A DNA stretch of 61,022 nt from Deltaproteobacteria bacterium (GTDB lineage Bacteria; Desulfobacterota; Desulfomonilia; UBA1062), in the NCBI GenBank assembly GCA_015486075.1, contig WFSG01000033.1:1-61022 (forward strand), given 5' to 3'. The notes beneath the pieces are model-generated. The model had not been told where the DNA came from and searched no databases. It saw only the letters and a list, made by a program, of their open reading frames with translations. A program made the position numbers and the translations under genes. Below, piece by piece: positions 35,402 to 45,779 of this stretch (position 1 is the stretch's first letter; each line of letters opens with the position of its first letter).

Positions 35402-36337
35402 ATGCAACACAGCGTACCTTACAGGACTTTTTCCGGTTTTTTGAGGGAAAACTTCGGTTATAGGGTACAAAAGATAACGCTGGATGCGGGTCTTAGCTGT
35501 CCGCACAGGAACAAGGATAAGAAGGGCGGCTGCATATACTGCAATGCAAAGGGCTCTGGTACAGGTGCTTTTGCAGCAGGTCTGGGATTAAAAGAGCAGA
35601 TAGAGATGCAGATGGCTGCGATGAAGAGGCGCTATAAGGCGAACCACTTTATTGCATACTTCCAGTCGTACACTAACACATATGCACCACTTGACAGGTT
35701 GAAATCACTCTACGATGTTATACTGGACTACCCAGAGATCGTTGGCCTTGCAATAGGTACTAGGCCCGATTGCATTGACGAGGACAAGCTTGATCTTATT
35801 GAATCTTATGCCACCTCCCGCCTTGTATGGATAGAGTACGGCCTGCAGTCAGCAAACGACGAAACCCTTAAGAAAATCAACCGGGGTCACGACGTGGCGT
35901 GCTTTGCAGAGGCGGTAAGGCTCACATCGTCCTACAAGGTGAGGATATGTGCACATGTTGTGATCGGTCTGCCTGGTGAGGACATGAAAGACTTTACAAA
36001 TACAGCACGCTTTATCTCATCCCTACCAGTGGATGACATAAAGATACACTTACTTTACGTGGTGAAGTCTACGCCAATGGAAAGACTTTACAAGAAAGGA
36101 CTTTACAGGCCTCTTGAAATGGATGAGTACGCCCATGCTGTTGCCAGGTTTATCTCGCTGCTACCAAAGGATATGGTTATACAGCGTATAACTGGTGATC
36201 CACATCCCGAGGAGCTGGTGGCACCCTCGTGGGCGCTTGACAAGAGGGGGGTCAGAAACCGCATACACTCCGCTATGGTCGAACAAGGACTTTATCAGGG
36301 GAAATACTTTCTTGCTGAAGATGTTACTGGTTTATAA
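35402..36337 (+). CDS. Radical SAM protein, YhcC / TIGR01212 family
   Basis: This encodes 311 residues. The iron-sulfur cysteines are at 33, 44 and 47 (C-x10-C-x2-C, G-G-C-I-Y-C), the wide spacing of the TIGR01212/YhcC family rather than the usual C-x3-C-x2-C. Typical parts are IAYFQSYTNTYAPLDRLKSL, G-L-A-I-G-T-R-P-D-C-I and EYGLQSANDETLKKINRGHD. The biological reaction of this widespread family is not well known. It overlaps the dus gene by 17 nt. Confidence 0.92.
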   Translation: MQHSVPYRTFSGFLRENFGYRVQKITLDAGLSCPHRNKDKKGGCIYCNAKGSGTGAFAAGLGLKEQIEMQMAAMKRRYKANHFIAYFQSYTNTYAPLDRLKSLYDVILDYPEIVGLAIGTRPDCIDEDKLDLIESYATSRLVWIEYGLQSANDETLKKINRGHDVACFAEAVRLTSSYKVRICAHVVIGLPGEDMKDFTNTARFISSLPVDDIKIHLLYVVKSTPMERLYKKGLYRPLEMDEYAHAVARFISLLPKDMVIQRITGDPHPEELVAPSWALDKRGVRNRIHSAMVEQGLYQGKYFLAEDVTGL

Positions 36338-37265
36338 TGCACAGCTAAGGCATGGTATTGTATTGGCACCCATGTCAGGTTACACTGATTGGCCCATGAG
36401 GATTTTGTGCAGGAGATACGGGGCAGAACTCGCCTATACAGAGATGATCAGTGCTGAGGGGCTTGTAATGTCTACTAGGAATACACTTAAACTCCTAGAG
36501 CATCCCAAAGAAGATAGGCCTCTCGTCGCCCAGATCTTTACATCCTCTCCAGAGTTCGGGGCCCTCGCCGCAGAGATGATAGAAAACCAGGGATTTGACG
36601 GCATAGACATAAACATGGGCTGCCCTGTAAGAAAGGTGGTTAGAAAGGGAGCAGGTGCTGCTCTCATGAGGGATCCAAGAAAGGCTCTGAAGATCGTCAA
36701 GGCCGTGATGTCAAAGGTCCAACTTCCAGTGAGTGTAAAGATTCGTGCTGGCTGGGATGCTGGTTCTATAAATGCTCCTGAGATGGCAGAGATACTTTCT
36801 TCTTTTGGTATAAGTGCCATTATTATTCATCCAAGGACAAGGGTGGAAATGTATACGGCTGGTTCTAGGTGGGATCTTATCGGGGAAGTAAAAAGGCGTA
36901 CTAGCATTCCCGTTATTGCAAGTGGTGACATACGAACCCAGGAAGACGTGAAACGTGTCAAGCAAATAGGTGCAGACGGAATAATGCTAGGAAGGGTAGC
37001 GATAGGTAGGCCCTGGATATTCCGAGAGATACTGGGCCATGGCCCACCTGGACCACTCGAGGTAAGGGATGTTATGCTCGAGCACCTTGACATGTTATGC
37101 ATGACCTATGGAGAGAGAAGGGGCATGTTGCGCATGAGAAAATATGTCTCCATGTACATAAAAGGATTCCCTGGCGCGTCTATGTTCAGAAAGAAGGTCA
37201 ACTCTATAGACAACGCAGCCTTTCTCAGGGATTCCATACATCAATTCTTTCTTGGGCAAGCATAG
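36321..37265 (+). CDS. dus: tRNA-dihydrouridine synthase
   Basis: This encodes 314 residues from the ATG at 36321, chosen because homologues begin a few residues before the flavin motif APMSGYTDWPMR (16-27); an in-frame ATG at 36195 lies inside the previous gene. The enzyme reduces uridines in tRNA with FMN and NADPH. The catalytic Cys 101 lies in I-N-M-G-C-P-V-R-K-V, and GADGIMLGRVAIGRPWIF is the C-terminal phosphate-binding part. It is likely of the DusB/NifR3 group. Confidence 0.92.
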   Translation: MLLVYNAQLRHGIVLAPMSGYTDWPMRILCRRYGAELAYTEMISAEGLVMSTRNTLKLLEHPKEDRPLVAQIFTSSPEFGALAAEMIENQGFDGIDINMGCPVRKVVRKGAGAALMRDPRKALKIVKAVMSKVQLPVSVKIRAGWDAGSINAPEMAEILSSFGISAIIIHPRTRVEMYTAGSRWDLIGEVKRRTSIPVIASGDIRTQEDVKRVKQIGADGIMLGRVAIGRPWIFREILGHGPPGPLEVRDVMLEHLDMLCMTYGERRGMLRMRKYVSMYIKGFPGASMFRKKVNSIDNAAFLRDSIHQFFLGQA

Positions 37266-37377
37266 TCAATGATGCCTGGATTCATACTTTCTTGAGTCTT
37301 CGGCATCCGATGAATGTTCACCGCGGCTATTTGTACCAACATACCATCACAGGTAAAACCAGTCACCGCGTAAGTCG

Positions 37378-38280
37378 TCAGATACCTTTAAGCTGAAACC
37401 TGTGCCTGTTTTCTCTTACAAAATTTACGAATGCCTCTTGATGCCTTTCAGGCCTGAATTGTTTCCTATAGACAAGATAAAAGGTCCTTTTAATTACATG
37501 GCCCTTTATAGAGACCTGTTTGAGCTCTCCAAGTTCCAGTTCCCTCTTTACGGCAAAGATGGATAATATTGATATTCCAAGACCTTCCAGTAAAGCCTCT
37601 TTCACCGCATCAGAGCCACCCATCTCGCATATGGTGTTGAATTGGGAAGTGTCAATTCCTGTGTGTTCAAGCAGGTATGTATCGAGTGCCATTCTTGTTC
37701 CTGACCCTTTCTCCCTGTTTATGTAAGGCTCATGTATAAGGTCTTTGAGCTCCACCTGTTCCATCCCTGCTAGATGGTGGCTTCTTGGTACTACGAGAAC
37801 TAGTCTGTCTTCCCACATAGGTTCGCAAATGATCTTCCTGTTCCTTATACCCTTGCCAGTAAAACCTATATCCACCTGGGAATTTATAACCATATCAAAG
37901 ACCTCACCCGTGTCGCCACCCTTTATAAGGAGGCGTATATCCGGGTAACTGTTCCTGAAATATCTTATTATTCCAGGGAGAATGTATGTTGCAGGTATTG
38001 TACTTGCTCCTATAAAGATGTTCCCCGCGATCTCGCTCCTTAAAGAAAGTACTTTCTCAACGGCCTCATCCCTGAGTTTAAGCATTTTCTTCGCATATGC
38101 ATAAACGACCTCTCCTTCCCTTGTAAGCGAAGGAGACCTGTTGCCCCTATTTACAACAGGTACACCAAGTATTTCTTCCAGGTTCCTTATATGCTTGGTA
38201 ACAGATGGCTGCGTTAACATAAGCTTTCTTGCTGCACCGCTGAAACTACCTTCTTTAACAACATGGACCAGAACCTCCAT
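37378..38280 (-). CDS. LysR-family transcriptional regulator
   Basis: This encodes at least 300 residues. The N-terminal winged helix shows VKEGSFSGAARKLMLTQPSV followed by T-K-H-I-R-N-L-E, and the effector domain shows GNIFIGASTIPATYILPGII. The last resembles the selenium-metabolism-linked LysR subgroup, but that is only a hint. With the ATG at 38280 the first helix is cut by about six residues, and there is no ribosome site. A perfect AGGAGG lies 3-9 bases before in-frame ATT, ATA and ATC codons (38319-38311), so the true start may be one of these. It is divergent from ccdA. Confidence 0.88.
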   Translation of the reverse strand: MEVLVHVVKEGSFSGAARKLMLTQPSVTKHIRNLEEILGVPVVNRGNRSPSLTREGEVVYAYAKKMLKLRDEAVEKVLSLRSEIAGNIFIGASTIPATYILPGIIRYFRNSYPDIRLLIKGGDTGEVFDMVINSQVDIGFTGKGIRNRKIICEPMWEDRLVLVVPRSHHLAGMEQVELKDLIHEPYINREKGSGTRMALDTYLLEHTGIDTSQFNTICEMGGSDAVKEALLEGLGISILSIFAVKRELELGELKQVSIKGHVIKRTFYLVYRKQFRPERHQEAFVNFVRENRHRFQLKGI

Positions 38281-38478
38281 GTGTTGTATCGTTATGGATC
38301 TTGCTAACGCCCTGATTATAATGCGCCTCCTGAACTAGAAGGATGTACAGCCATGGTCTTTGTCAGTTGCTTTAATCATGATCTTAACCCCTAGGCCTAT
38401 AAGGCTACTTTGTATAAAATATAAAGGGCTGTCAACAGGAGATCATAGTTTATATACATTCTAAGCATTCATAATGAC

Positions 38479-38495
38479 TATAATCATGGATTATA
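38479..38495. promoter_or_regulatory. Dyad fitting a LysR operator (T-N11-A)
   Basis: TATAATC and GATTATA form a perfect 7-3-7 inverted repeat around ATG, and the core fits the T-N11-A rule for LysR-type regulators. It lies between the divergent lysR and ccdA genes, the usual place for autoregulation. Binding is inferred from position and pattern only. Confidence 0.5.
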
Positions 38496-38581
38496 TAAAT
38501 TTGACTGCTCTCGTTTATCGTCCAAGCATGTTTCCCTAAATGTATGCTTGGGGCATATTGTGGCCAATTTGCAACTTGATA

Positions 38582-38610
38582 TTGACACCTGGGCCCATCA
38601 CGTTTAATTA
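38582..38610 (+). promoter_or_regulatory. Sigma-70-like promoter directly before ccdA
   Basis: A perfect -35 TTGACA (38582-38587) and a -10 TAATTA (38605-38610) are 17 bases apart. Transcription should begin near 38617, at or next to the ccdA ATG at 38618, and no ribosome site lies before that ATG. This suggests a leaderless message, or a different start of transcription. Confidence 0.55.
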
Positions 38611-38617
38611 CATCTGG

Positions 38618-39313
38618 ATGGACATAGGAAACATATCTATTCTGGCTGCCTTTACAGCAGGAGTTCTGTCTTTTTTTTCTCCCTGCATCCTGCCCTTGAT
38701 ACCTGCCTACATATCTTTCATATCTGGGGTGTCGCTTGAAGACCTGAGGAAAGTAAGGCAGGACAAGTCTTCGACGCAAGGGGTTGTACTGAATTCTGTT
38801 TTCTTTGTCATCGGGTTTTCAACGGTATTTACACTTCTCGGCGCATCCGCGACCTTTATTGGCCAATACCTCCAGTCAAACATGAATGTGCTAACAAAGG
38901 TTGCCGGGGTCATCATAATCCTGTTTGGAATTCATACAATGGGAATCTTCAGGATAAGATTTCTTGACTATGAAAAGAGAATGCATCTCAGGTCAAAAAA
39001 ATTCGGGGTCATTGGGTCATCCCTAGTGGGCATAGCATTCGCACTTGGATGGACTCCTTGTATAGGGCCTATCCTGGGTGCAATCCTTGCATATGCAAGC
39101 ACAGAACAAACCCTTGCCCAGGGTATTAGTCTTCTTGTTTCGTATTCTTTTGGCTTAGGCATACCATTTGTCCTTGCAGCACTGTCCATAGAGTTCTTTT
39201 TCAAGATGTTCAATAAAATAAGGTCCTATTTTAGGGTCATAGAGGTGGCTAGTGGCATTGTCTTGATTTTAATGGGTATTATAATCTTCACAAACAAGTT
39301 CAACCTCTTATGA
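38618..39313 (+). CDS. ccdA: Cytochrome c biogenesis / thiol transporter CcdA
   Basis: This encodes 231 residues with about six membrane segments. CcdA passes electrons from cytoplasmic thioredoxin to periplasmic thiols. The redox cysteines are Cys 23 (F-F-S-P-C-I-L-P-L-I-P-A) and Cys 148 (A-L-G-W-T-P-C-I-G-P-I-L-G-A). The ATG at 38618 is chosen over one at 38540 because it gives the normal short lead before the first helix. It stands next to a TlpA-like thioredoxin gene, the expected periplasmic partner. Confidence 0.92.
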   Translation: MDIGNISILAAFTAGVLSFFSPCILPLIPAYISFISGVSLEDLRKVRQDKSSTQGVVLNSVFFVIGFSTVFTLLGASATFIGQYLQSNMNVLTKVAGVIIILFGIHTMGIFRIRFLDYEKRMHLRSKKFGVIGSSLVGIAFALGWTPCIGPILGAILAYASTEQTLAQGISLLVSYSFGLGIPFVLAALSIEFFFKMFNKIRSYFRVIEVASGIVLILMGIIIFTNKFNLL

Positions 39314-39340
39314 GGTCTGAGAGGAAAGGGGTAGGTAAAG

Positions 39341-39853
39341 ATGTTGAAAAGGATTATGTTTATATTCCTCGTGTTGATGTTTATCTCAACCTGTGGTTGC
39401 AGCCAGAAAAAGGATGTGAATGCGAGCAACAGCAAGCTACTTGACTATAGTCTCAGGAGTGTTAATGGGGATTATGTAAATCTGTCCAGCATAAAGGCGA
39501 AGGTGTTCATAGTAGATTTTTGGGACACGTGGTGCCCCCCGTGCAGGATGGAGATCCCGGGCTTTATAAAACTCTACAAAAAGTATCATTCAAAGGGCCT
39601 GGAGATCCTGGGGCTTGCCCTTGGCCGAAGGGGTGTGGGAGATGTCTTGGAGTTTGTTACAAGTGAAGGTATAAACTACCCTTGCTACATAGCAAGCGAA
39701 GATATTATAGACGCATTTGGCGGTATAAGGGGTATACCCACCACGTTCGTGCTTAACTCCAGAGGTGAAATCTACAGGAAATACGTGGGAATGAGGCCGA
39801 TCTCCGTGTTCGAGAACAATATACAACAGTTGCTCAAGAACGAGGGTAAGTAA
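39341..39853 (+). CDS. TlpA/ResA-like thioredoxin, probable lipoprotein
   Basis: This encodes 170 residues. An N-terminal hydrophobic stretch ends in a Cys pair (C18, C20), so it is likely a lipoprotein or anchored in the membrane. The thioredoxin domain has W-C-P-P-C at 64-68 and the cis-Pro loop G-G-I-R-G-I-P-T-T-F-V. It should receive electrons from CcdA and reduce periplasmic thiols such as those of apocytochrome c. It lies 27 bases after ccdA. Confidence 0.9.
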   Translation: MLKRIMFIFLVLMFISTCGCSQKKDVNASNSKLLDYSLRSVNGDYVNLSSIKAKVFIVDFWDTWCPPCRMEIPGFIKLYKKYHSKGLEILGLALGRRGVGDVLEFVTSEGINYPCYIASEDIIDAFGGIRGIPTTFVLNSRGEIYRKYVGMRPISVFENNIQQLLKNEGK

Positions 39854-39904
39854 AGGCTTAGGGGTTGAGGTGCAAGGTTCTGAACCAGTATCATGCTAAG
39901 CCTT
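39853..39904 (+). terminator. Stem-loop after the tlpA-like gene
   Basis: AAGGCTTAG at 39853-39861 pairs exactly with CTAAGCCTT at 39896-39904, with an inner small repeat GGTTC-T-GAACC. It begins in the stop codon of the thioredoxin gene. There is no T run, so it is a weak terminator candidate. A short heptamer-like run (gctgaat, actgata) follows. Confidence 0.4.
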
Positions 39905-39973
39905 CACAGGTGAGAGCTGAATACTGATAGCTAAAATTTCCTTGTCTTCTCCAGGGGAGTGCATTATTTATCA

Positions 39974-40957
39974 ATGAAGAAGATAGTTACAATCTGTATC
40001 TTGGCGTTAGTACTTGCACTTGTTGGCTTCGCCCTTATTTGCCATGTTTCGTATAAGTCCAGCAAGCTCAGGCTATTCCTCATGGATACCCTCGTGGAGA
40101 TCGAGGCCTATGGTCCTGGTGATATGCCGGCCAGGGCAGTTGAATCTGGTGCAGCAGAGTTAAGGCGTATCGATAAAAAATTCGGGTACCACGAGTCTAT
40201 TGTCTCAGAGCTCAATACACGACACAGGGTAAGGGATGCAGAACTATATAAACTGGTCAAGAAGGGCCTTGAGGTAGAAAGCATGACAGGAGGCGCATTC
40301 TCCATTGCATTAAGGCCCATGCTTAGGGCATGGGGTTTCATTGATAACCAAAGGTACAAGGTGCCGGACCAGTCCGTATTTAGTTTATGGAAGACTTCTG
40401 CTAGGGATGCAGGCGTGCATCTGATGCCTGATGGTATTACCGTGTGCACCGACCCGGCCACGGGCGTGGACCTTGGTGGCCTAGCAAAGGGATACGCGGT
40501 CGACATGGCATGTTCAAAGATGCGTGCTTACGGTATTAAAGGCGGGATCATAAATGCTGGTGGGGATATTATGGCATTTGGTAGCAGGAAGTGGCGTATA
40601 GGTCTGAAGAACCCCAGGGGTCCAGGGGTAATAGCAGTAATACCAGTCAAGAACAAGGCTGTTGCCACATCTGGCGACTATGAGAGGTATTTTATAAAGG
40701 ATGGAAAGCGGTACTGTCATATACTAGATCCTTTTACAGGATGGCCTGCAACTGGATACATGAGTGTGACAATAATTAGCGATAAATGCATAGACGCAGA
40801 CGCATGGGCAACCGCTGTATTTGTAATGGGCCTGGATAAGGCAAGGAACATACTAAGGTCAAGGCACATGTCCTGGATTACCATAGACACGTCTGGCAGG
40901 ATAGATGCTAGTAATGACCTAAAAAGGTATTGCCCTTCCCATATTGCTATTAATTAA
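39974..40957 (+). CDS. apbE: FAD:protein FMN transferase (ApbE)
   Basis: This encodes 327 residues from the ATG at 39974 (M-K-K then hydrophobic); a GTG at 39959 is an in-frame alternative. ApbE attaches FMN to Thr residues of proteins such as NqrC/RnfG in the periplasm. Conserved parts are VDLGGLAKGYAVDMACSKM, I-N-A-G-G-D-I-M-A-F-G, H-I-L-D-P-F-T-G-W-P-A and DADAWATAVFVMGLDKA. The N-terminus is a signal or anchor helix. Confidence 0.93.
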   Translation: MKKIVTICILALVLALVGFALICHVSYKSSKLRLFLMDTLVEIEAYGPGDMPARAVESGAAELRRIDKKFGYHESIVSELNTRHRVRDAELYKLVKKGLEVESMTGGAFSIALRPMLRAWGFIDNQRYKVPDQSVFSLWKTSARDAGVHLMPDGITVCTDPATGVDLGGLAKGYAVDMACSKMRAYGIKGGIINAGGDIMAFGSRKWRIGLKNPRGPGVIAVIPVKNKAVATSGDYERYFIKDGKRYCHILDPFTGWPATGYMSVTIISDKCIDADAWATAVFVMGLDKARNILRSRHMSWITIDTSGRIDASNDLKRYCPSHIAIN

Positions 40958-41008
40958 GAAATAGATAGAGGTAATGGTTTCTCGTTAAGTCAGATACATG
41001 CCTTATAT

Positions 41009-41088
41009 GTGCCAGTGGTCCGTGATCCGGTGTTAGATCTACTACCGTTTAGAAAACATCTAGTTACGGACCACGTTCCACTGGCCAC
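41009..41088. repeat. Imperfect long inverted repeat between apbE and eno
   Basis: The left arm GTGCCAGTGGTCCGT (41009-41023) pairs with the right arm ending in CCACTGGCCAC (41066-41088), with a bulge of a few bases. The arms fall between convergent genes and could be a two-way terminator. The arms also read as 7-base units (gtggtcc, gtgatcc), like other gaps in this window. Confidence 0.5.
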
Positions 41089-41143
41089 GTCAGCTAGGCG
41101 CTGATAGATCTTATAGTCAAGACATATAATCCCCTGAGTTAGC

Positions 41144-43087
<1,944 letters not shown>

Positions 43088-43098
<11 letters not shown>

Positions 43099-45559
43099 GG
43101 TATGCCTCTATCTCGTTGGCTATAAACTCGAGTTCGTCCTTTTTTACTATTTTATTATCCTGGCCAAGTATGCCCTTGGCCTTGAAGGTATCTAGTGCCC
43201 CCTTGTAATTTGGCAGGCACAGGGCCTCGGGCCTTTTTATGGTACCTTTTTTAAGCATGCGTGTTGCATGTGCATTTATCGCCCTAAGCACGTCTTTCTT
43301 ACCTTCCACCTTGGATATATTCAGTGCAACAGCAAGGTAGGATTCCAGATAGTTCTCTATGAGTCCCACAAACATCAAGCAATAGTTCTTTTTATCGGGA
43401 GGTGCGAAGAACATGTTGTCTGATCTCGATATAAGCTTCTTCTTCAGCATGAAATCAAGGGTTTTGTCGAAGCTATCTGTCTCAAGAAAGAACTCGTTTT
43501 CCACCAGAGAGGATAATATTTTTATCTCCTCCATGAATCTCCTTTTCTCTATACCGTGTGGATAACGTATCAACACATTGGCCACGAGAGAGATGGGTAC
43601 GTAGAGATTTAATACTGTGTTTTTGTAGTATTCAAGTGCCAGCCTTTTGTCTTGAGGTACTTCTATAAGGTCTGGTTCATCTGGTATTTCACTTCTTACA
43701 ACAGATATCATGCGTTTTCTCTTTGTAGTATTGAGGGCGTCTTTAAACGCCCTGTCAAGGTTGTTAAGCGAAGATGCCTTTCTGTAGCCTAGGTAATCAA
43801 GGTACTCCACATACAGGCAGAATGCCTCTTTTACGTAATCTTCTTCCATGGCCGATGTCTGGTTCATCAACACTGCACACAGTATGGCAAAGGGTGTTGC
43901 AACAGTTTCATTGTATATTGATCTTGCTATTATCCGGGCAAGGCTGTCGTACAGGTCCCTTCTCCTGACCTCGTCCATTTGTGATAATCTGGGCATGCCC
44001 TTCATGTAATCGCGAAGTGATATGGGCCTGGCAAAACGTATGTAGACCTTACCATATCGCCGTTTCAGGAAACTCCTTGCCTTGATCAGTGCAAAAAGAT
44101 TTTCTTTTTCCTTTGGTGCACCTTTCATCTCCCTTATATAAGAATCTTCCTCCAGTACAGTGTCATAACCCACGTATACCGGGACAAATATAACATCCCT
44201 TGTCGCCCCTGCATCCCAGCCCCTCACTATCATTGAAAGAAGACCCTTCTTTGGTAGCATCAACTTGCCTGACCTGCTCCTTGTCCCCTCTATGAAGAAT
44301 TCAATGGGAATTGATTCGCCCAGTATAGTACGTATGTATGCAGCAAACACCTCTGAGTATAATGCGTTACCCTTGAATGTCCGCCTCATGAAAAAGGCCC
44401 CACCCTTTCTGAAGATATGGCCCACTGGGAAGAAAGACAGGTTGATGCCTGCTGCAATCAGAGGAACGCTCATCCAGTTATGATACAGGCAATATGACAG
44501 AACCAGATAATCTATGTGACTCTTGTGGCAGGGAACGTACACGATTGAGCCTTTCCTTGCCATCCTAGCCACGGTCTCAAGACCCTTTCTATCGACGTCT
44601 AGACCGTCGAAAATATCGTTAAATATCCATGTAAGCGTCTTGTTAAACATGTTTATGTAAGCAGGGCTCAGATCTGCCGCTATCTGGTCAAGTATCTTTC
44701 TGACCTTCTCACGTAGCACATCGCCGAGTATTCCGTTGTCCTGTGCATAGGATCTAAGGAAAGACTTGAGTAAAGGATCCTCAATGGTTTTATGTAGAAG
44801 GAAGCTTCTGCTCTTTATCGTAGCTCCCGATATGTTGCTACCAAGTGATGTTATGCCCTGTGCCAGTTCTCCCCTTATCTCCCTTGCTATGTCGTCCAGG
44901 AACTTGGCCTCGTTTTTGGCCTTGCGTATTTTCTCCTTTAGATTTATGGGCTCACCATGCTCTATGAAACCCCTGTCCTTACCCCCAATAAGGGTTAACA
45001 GTTTTCCTATGGATACATGCTGAGCAGCGTCTGTCTTTGATGCATCCTTTGCCTTTAGTGGGCTCTTTGCGTATACTATGCGCTGAGGTACCATGAATAT
45101 AGGCTTGTCTGTAACCTGCTGTATCTTGAGTAATTCAACGATGGTATGGTTTGCCAGGTTTTTGTCCTTCGTCTCCAGGAACAAGATGGATGCAGAATTG
45201 CTATCCAGCATGTATTCCTGGTACATATTGCCCTCGAAGGGAGATTTCACCTTTTTCAAGATACCTTTTACCAAGCTTGCCAGTTTTGAAACACTCTGGA
45301 ACATAGTTAGCCTCTCACCAAATACTATCCAGGGTACAGGGAGTCCTTCTTTCTGGAAACGGTAGTTGATGAGTAGGGCGTCTATCCTACTGCGTGGCCC
45401 TTGCGTGTAAACAATATGTCCATTTTCCGCAAGCGTGGATATGGAGGTTTTATATATATCTGGCACAATAATGTTGGAAAACATTCGTTTTACCAGATGG
45501 GATAGCAGGAAACCATATCTGCCCTCAATCTTGAATGGGTATTCCTTTTGCTTGGCCAT
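43088..45559 (-). CDS. plsB: Glycerol-3-phosphate 1-O-acyltransferase PlsB
   Basis: This encodes 823 residues, close to E. coli PlsB (about 807). It adds the first acyl chain to glycerol-3-phosphate. The acyltransferase motif H-K-S-H-I-D lies at 345-350 (His 345, Asp 350), motif III GTRSRSGK at 425-432, and further P-V-Y-V-G-Y-D near 460. AAGGAG precedes the ATG. PlsB, as opposed to PlsY, is found mostly in Gammaproteobacteria and some delta-lineages. The gene is read toward rlpA and eno. Confidence 0.93.
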
Positions 45560-45779
45560 ATTTGTATCTCCTTGTTAATCAATGGTGATAGTTTGTCGAG
45601 CAAACATATAATACATACCACCGGCTAGAATATTTTATACATTGCCGGGTAGAGAGTCTAGCATCTTGAGGCATTTGTATCAATCCCGTATATACTAACA
45701 ATGACCAATGGTCACTAAGAGTAAGACTATGCGGAAGCCAGGATAATCCACACCATAGGCACATGTAATACATGTATGG

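Larger units (their letters stand above)
38281..38617. other. Intergenic region between lysR and ccdA (337 nt)
   Basis: This is the longest stretch without a called gene. It holds the possible extra lysR codons (38281-38319, minus strand) with AGGAGG behind them, a LysR-type dyad at 38479, an inverted repeat CCAAGCAT (38522-38529) / ATGCTTGG (38544-38551), and a strong sigma-70-like promoter at 38582. A TTGACA on the minus strand at 38435-38430 may belong to a lysR promoter, but no good -10 lies at normal spacing. No further protein gene is seen. Confidence 0.6.
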
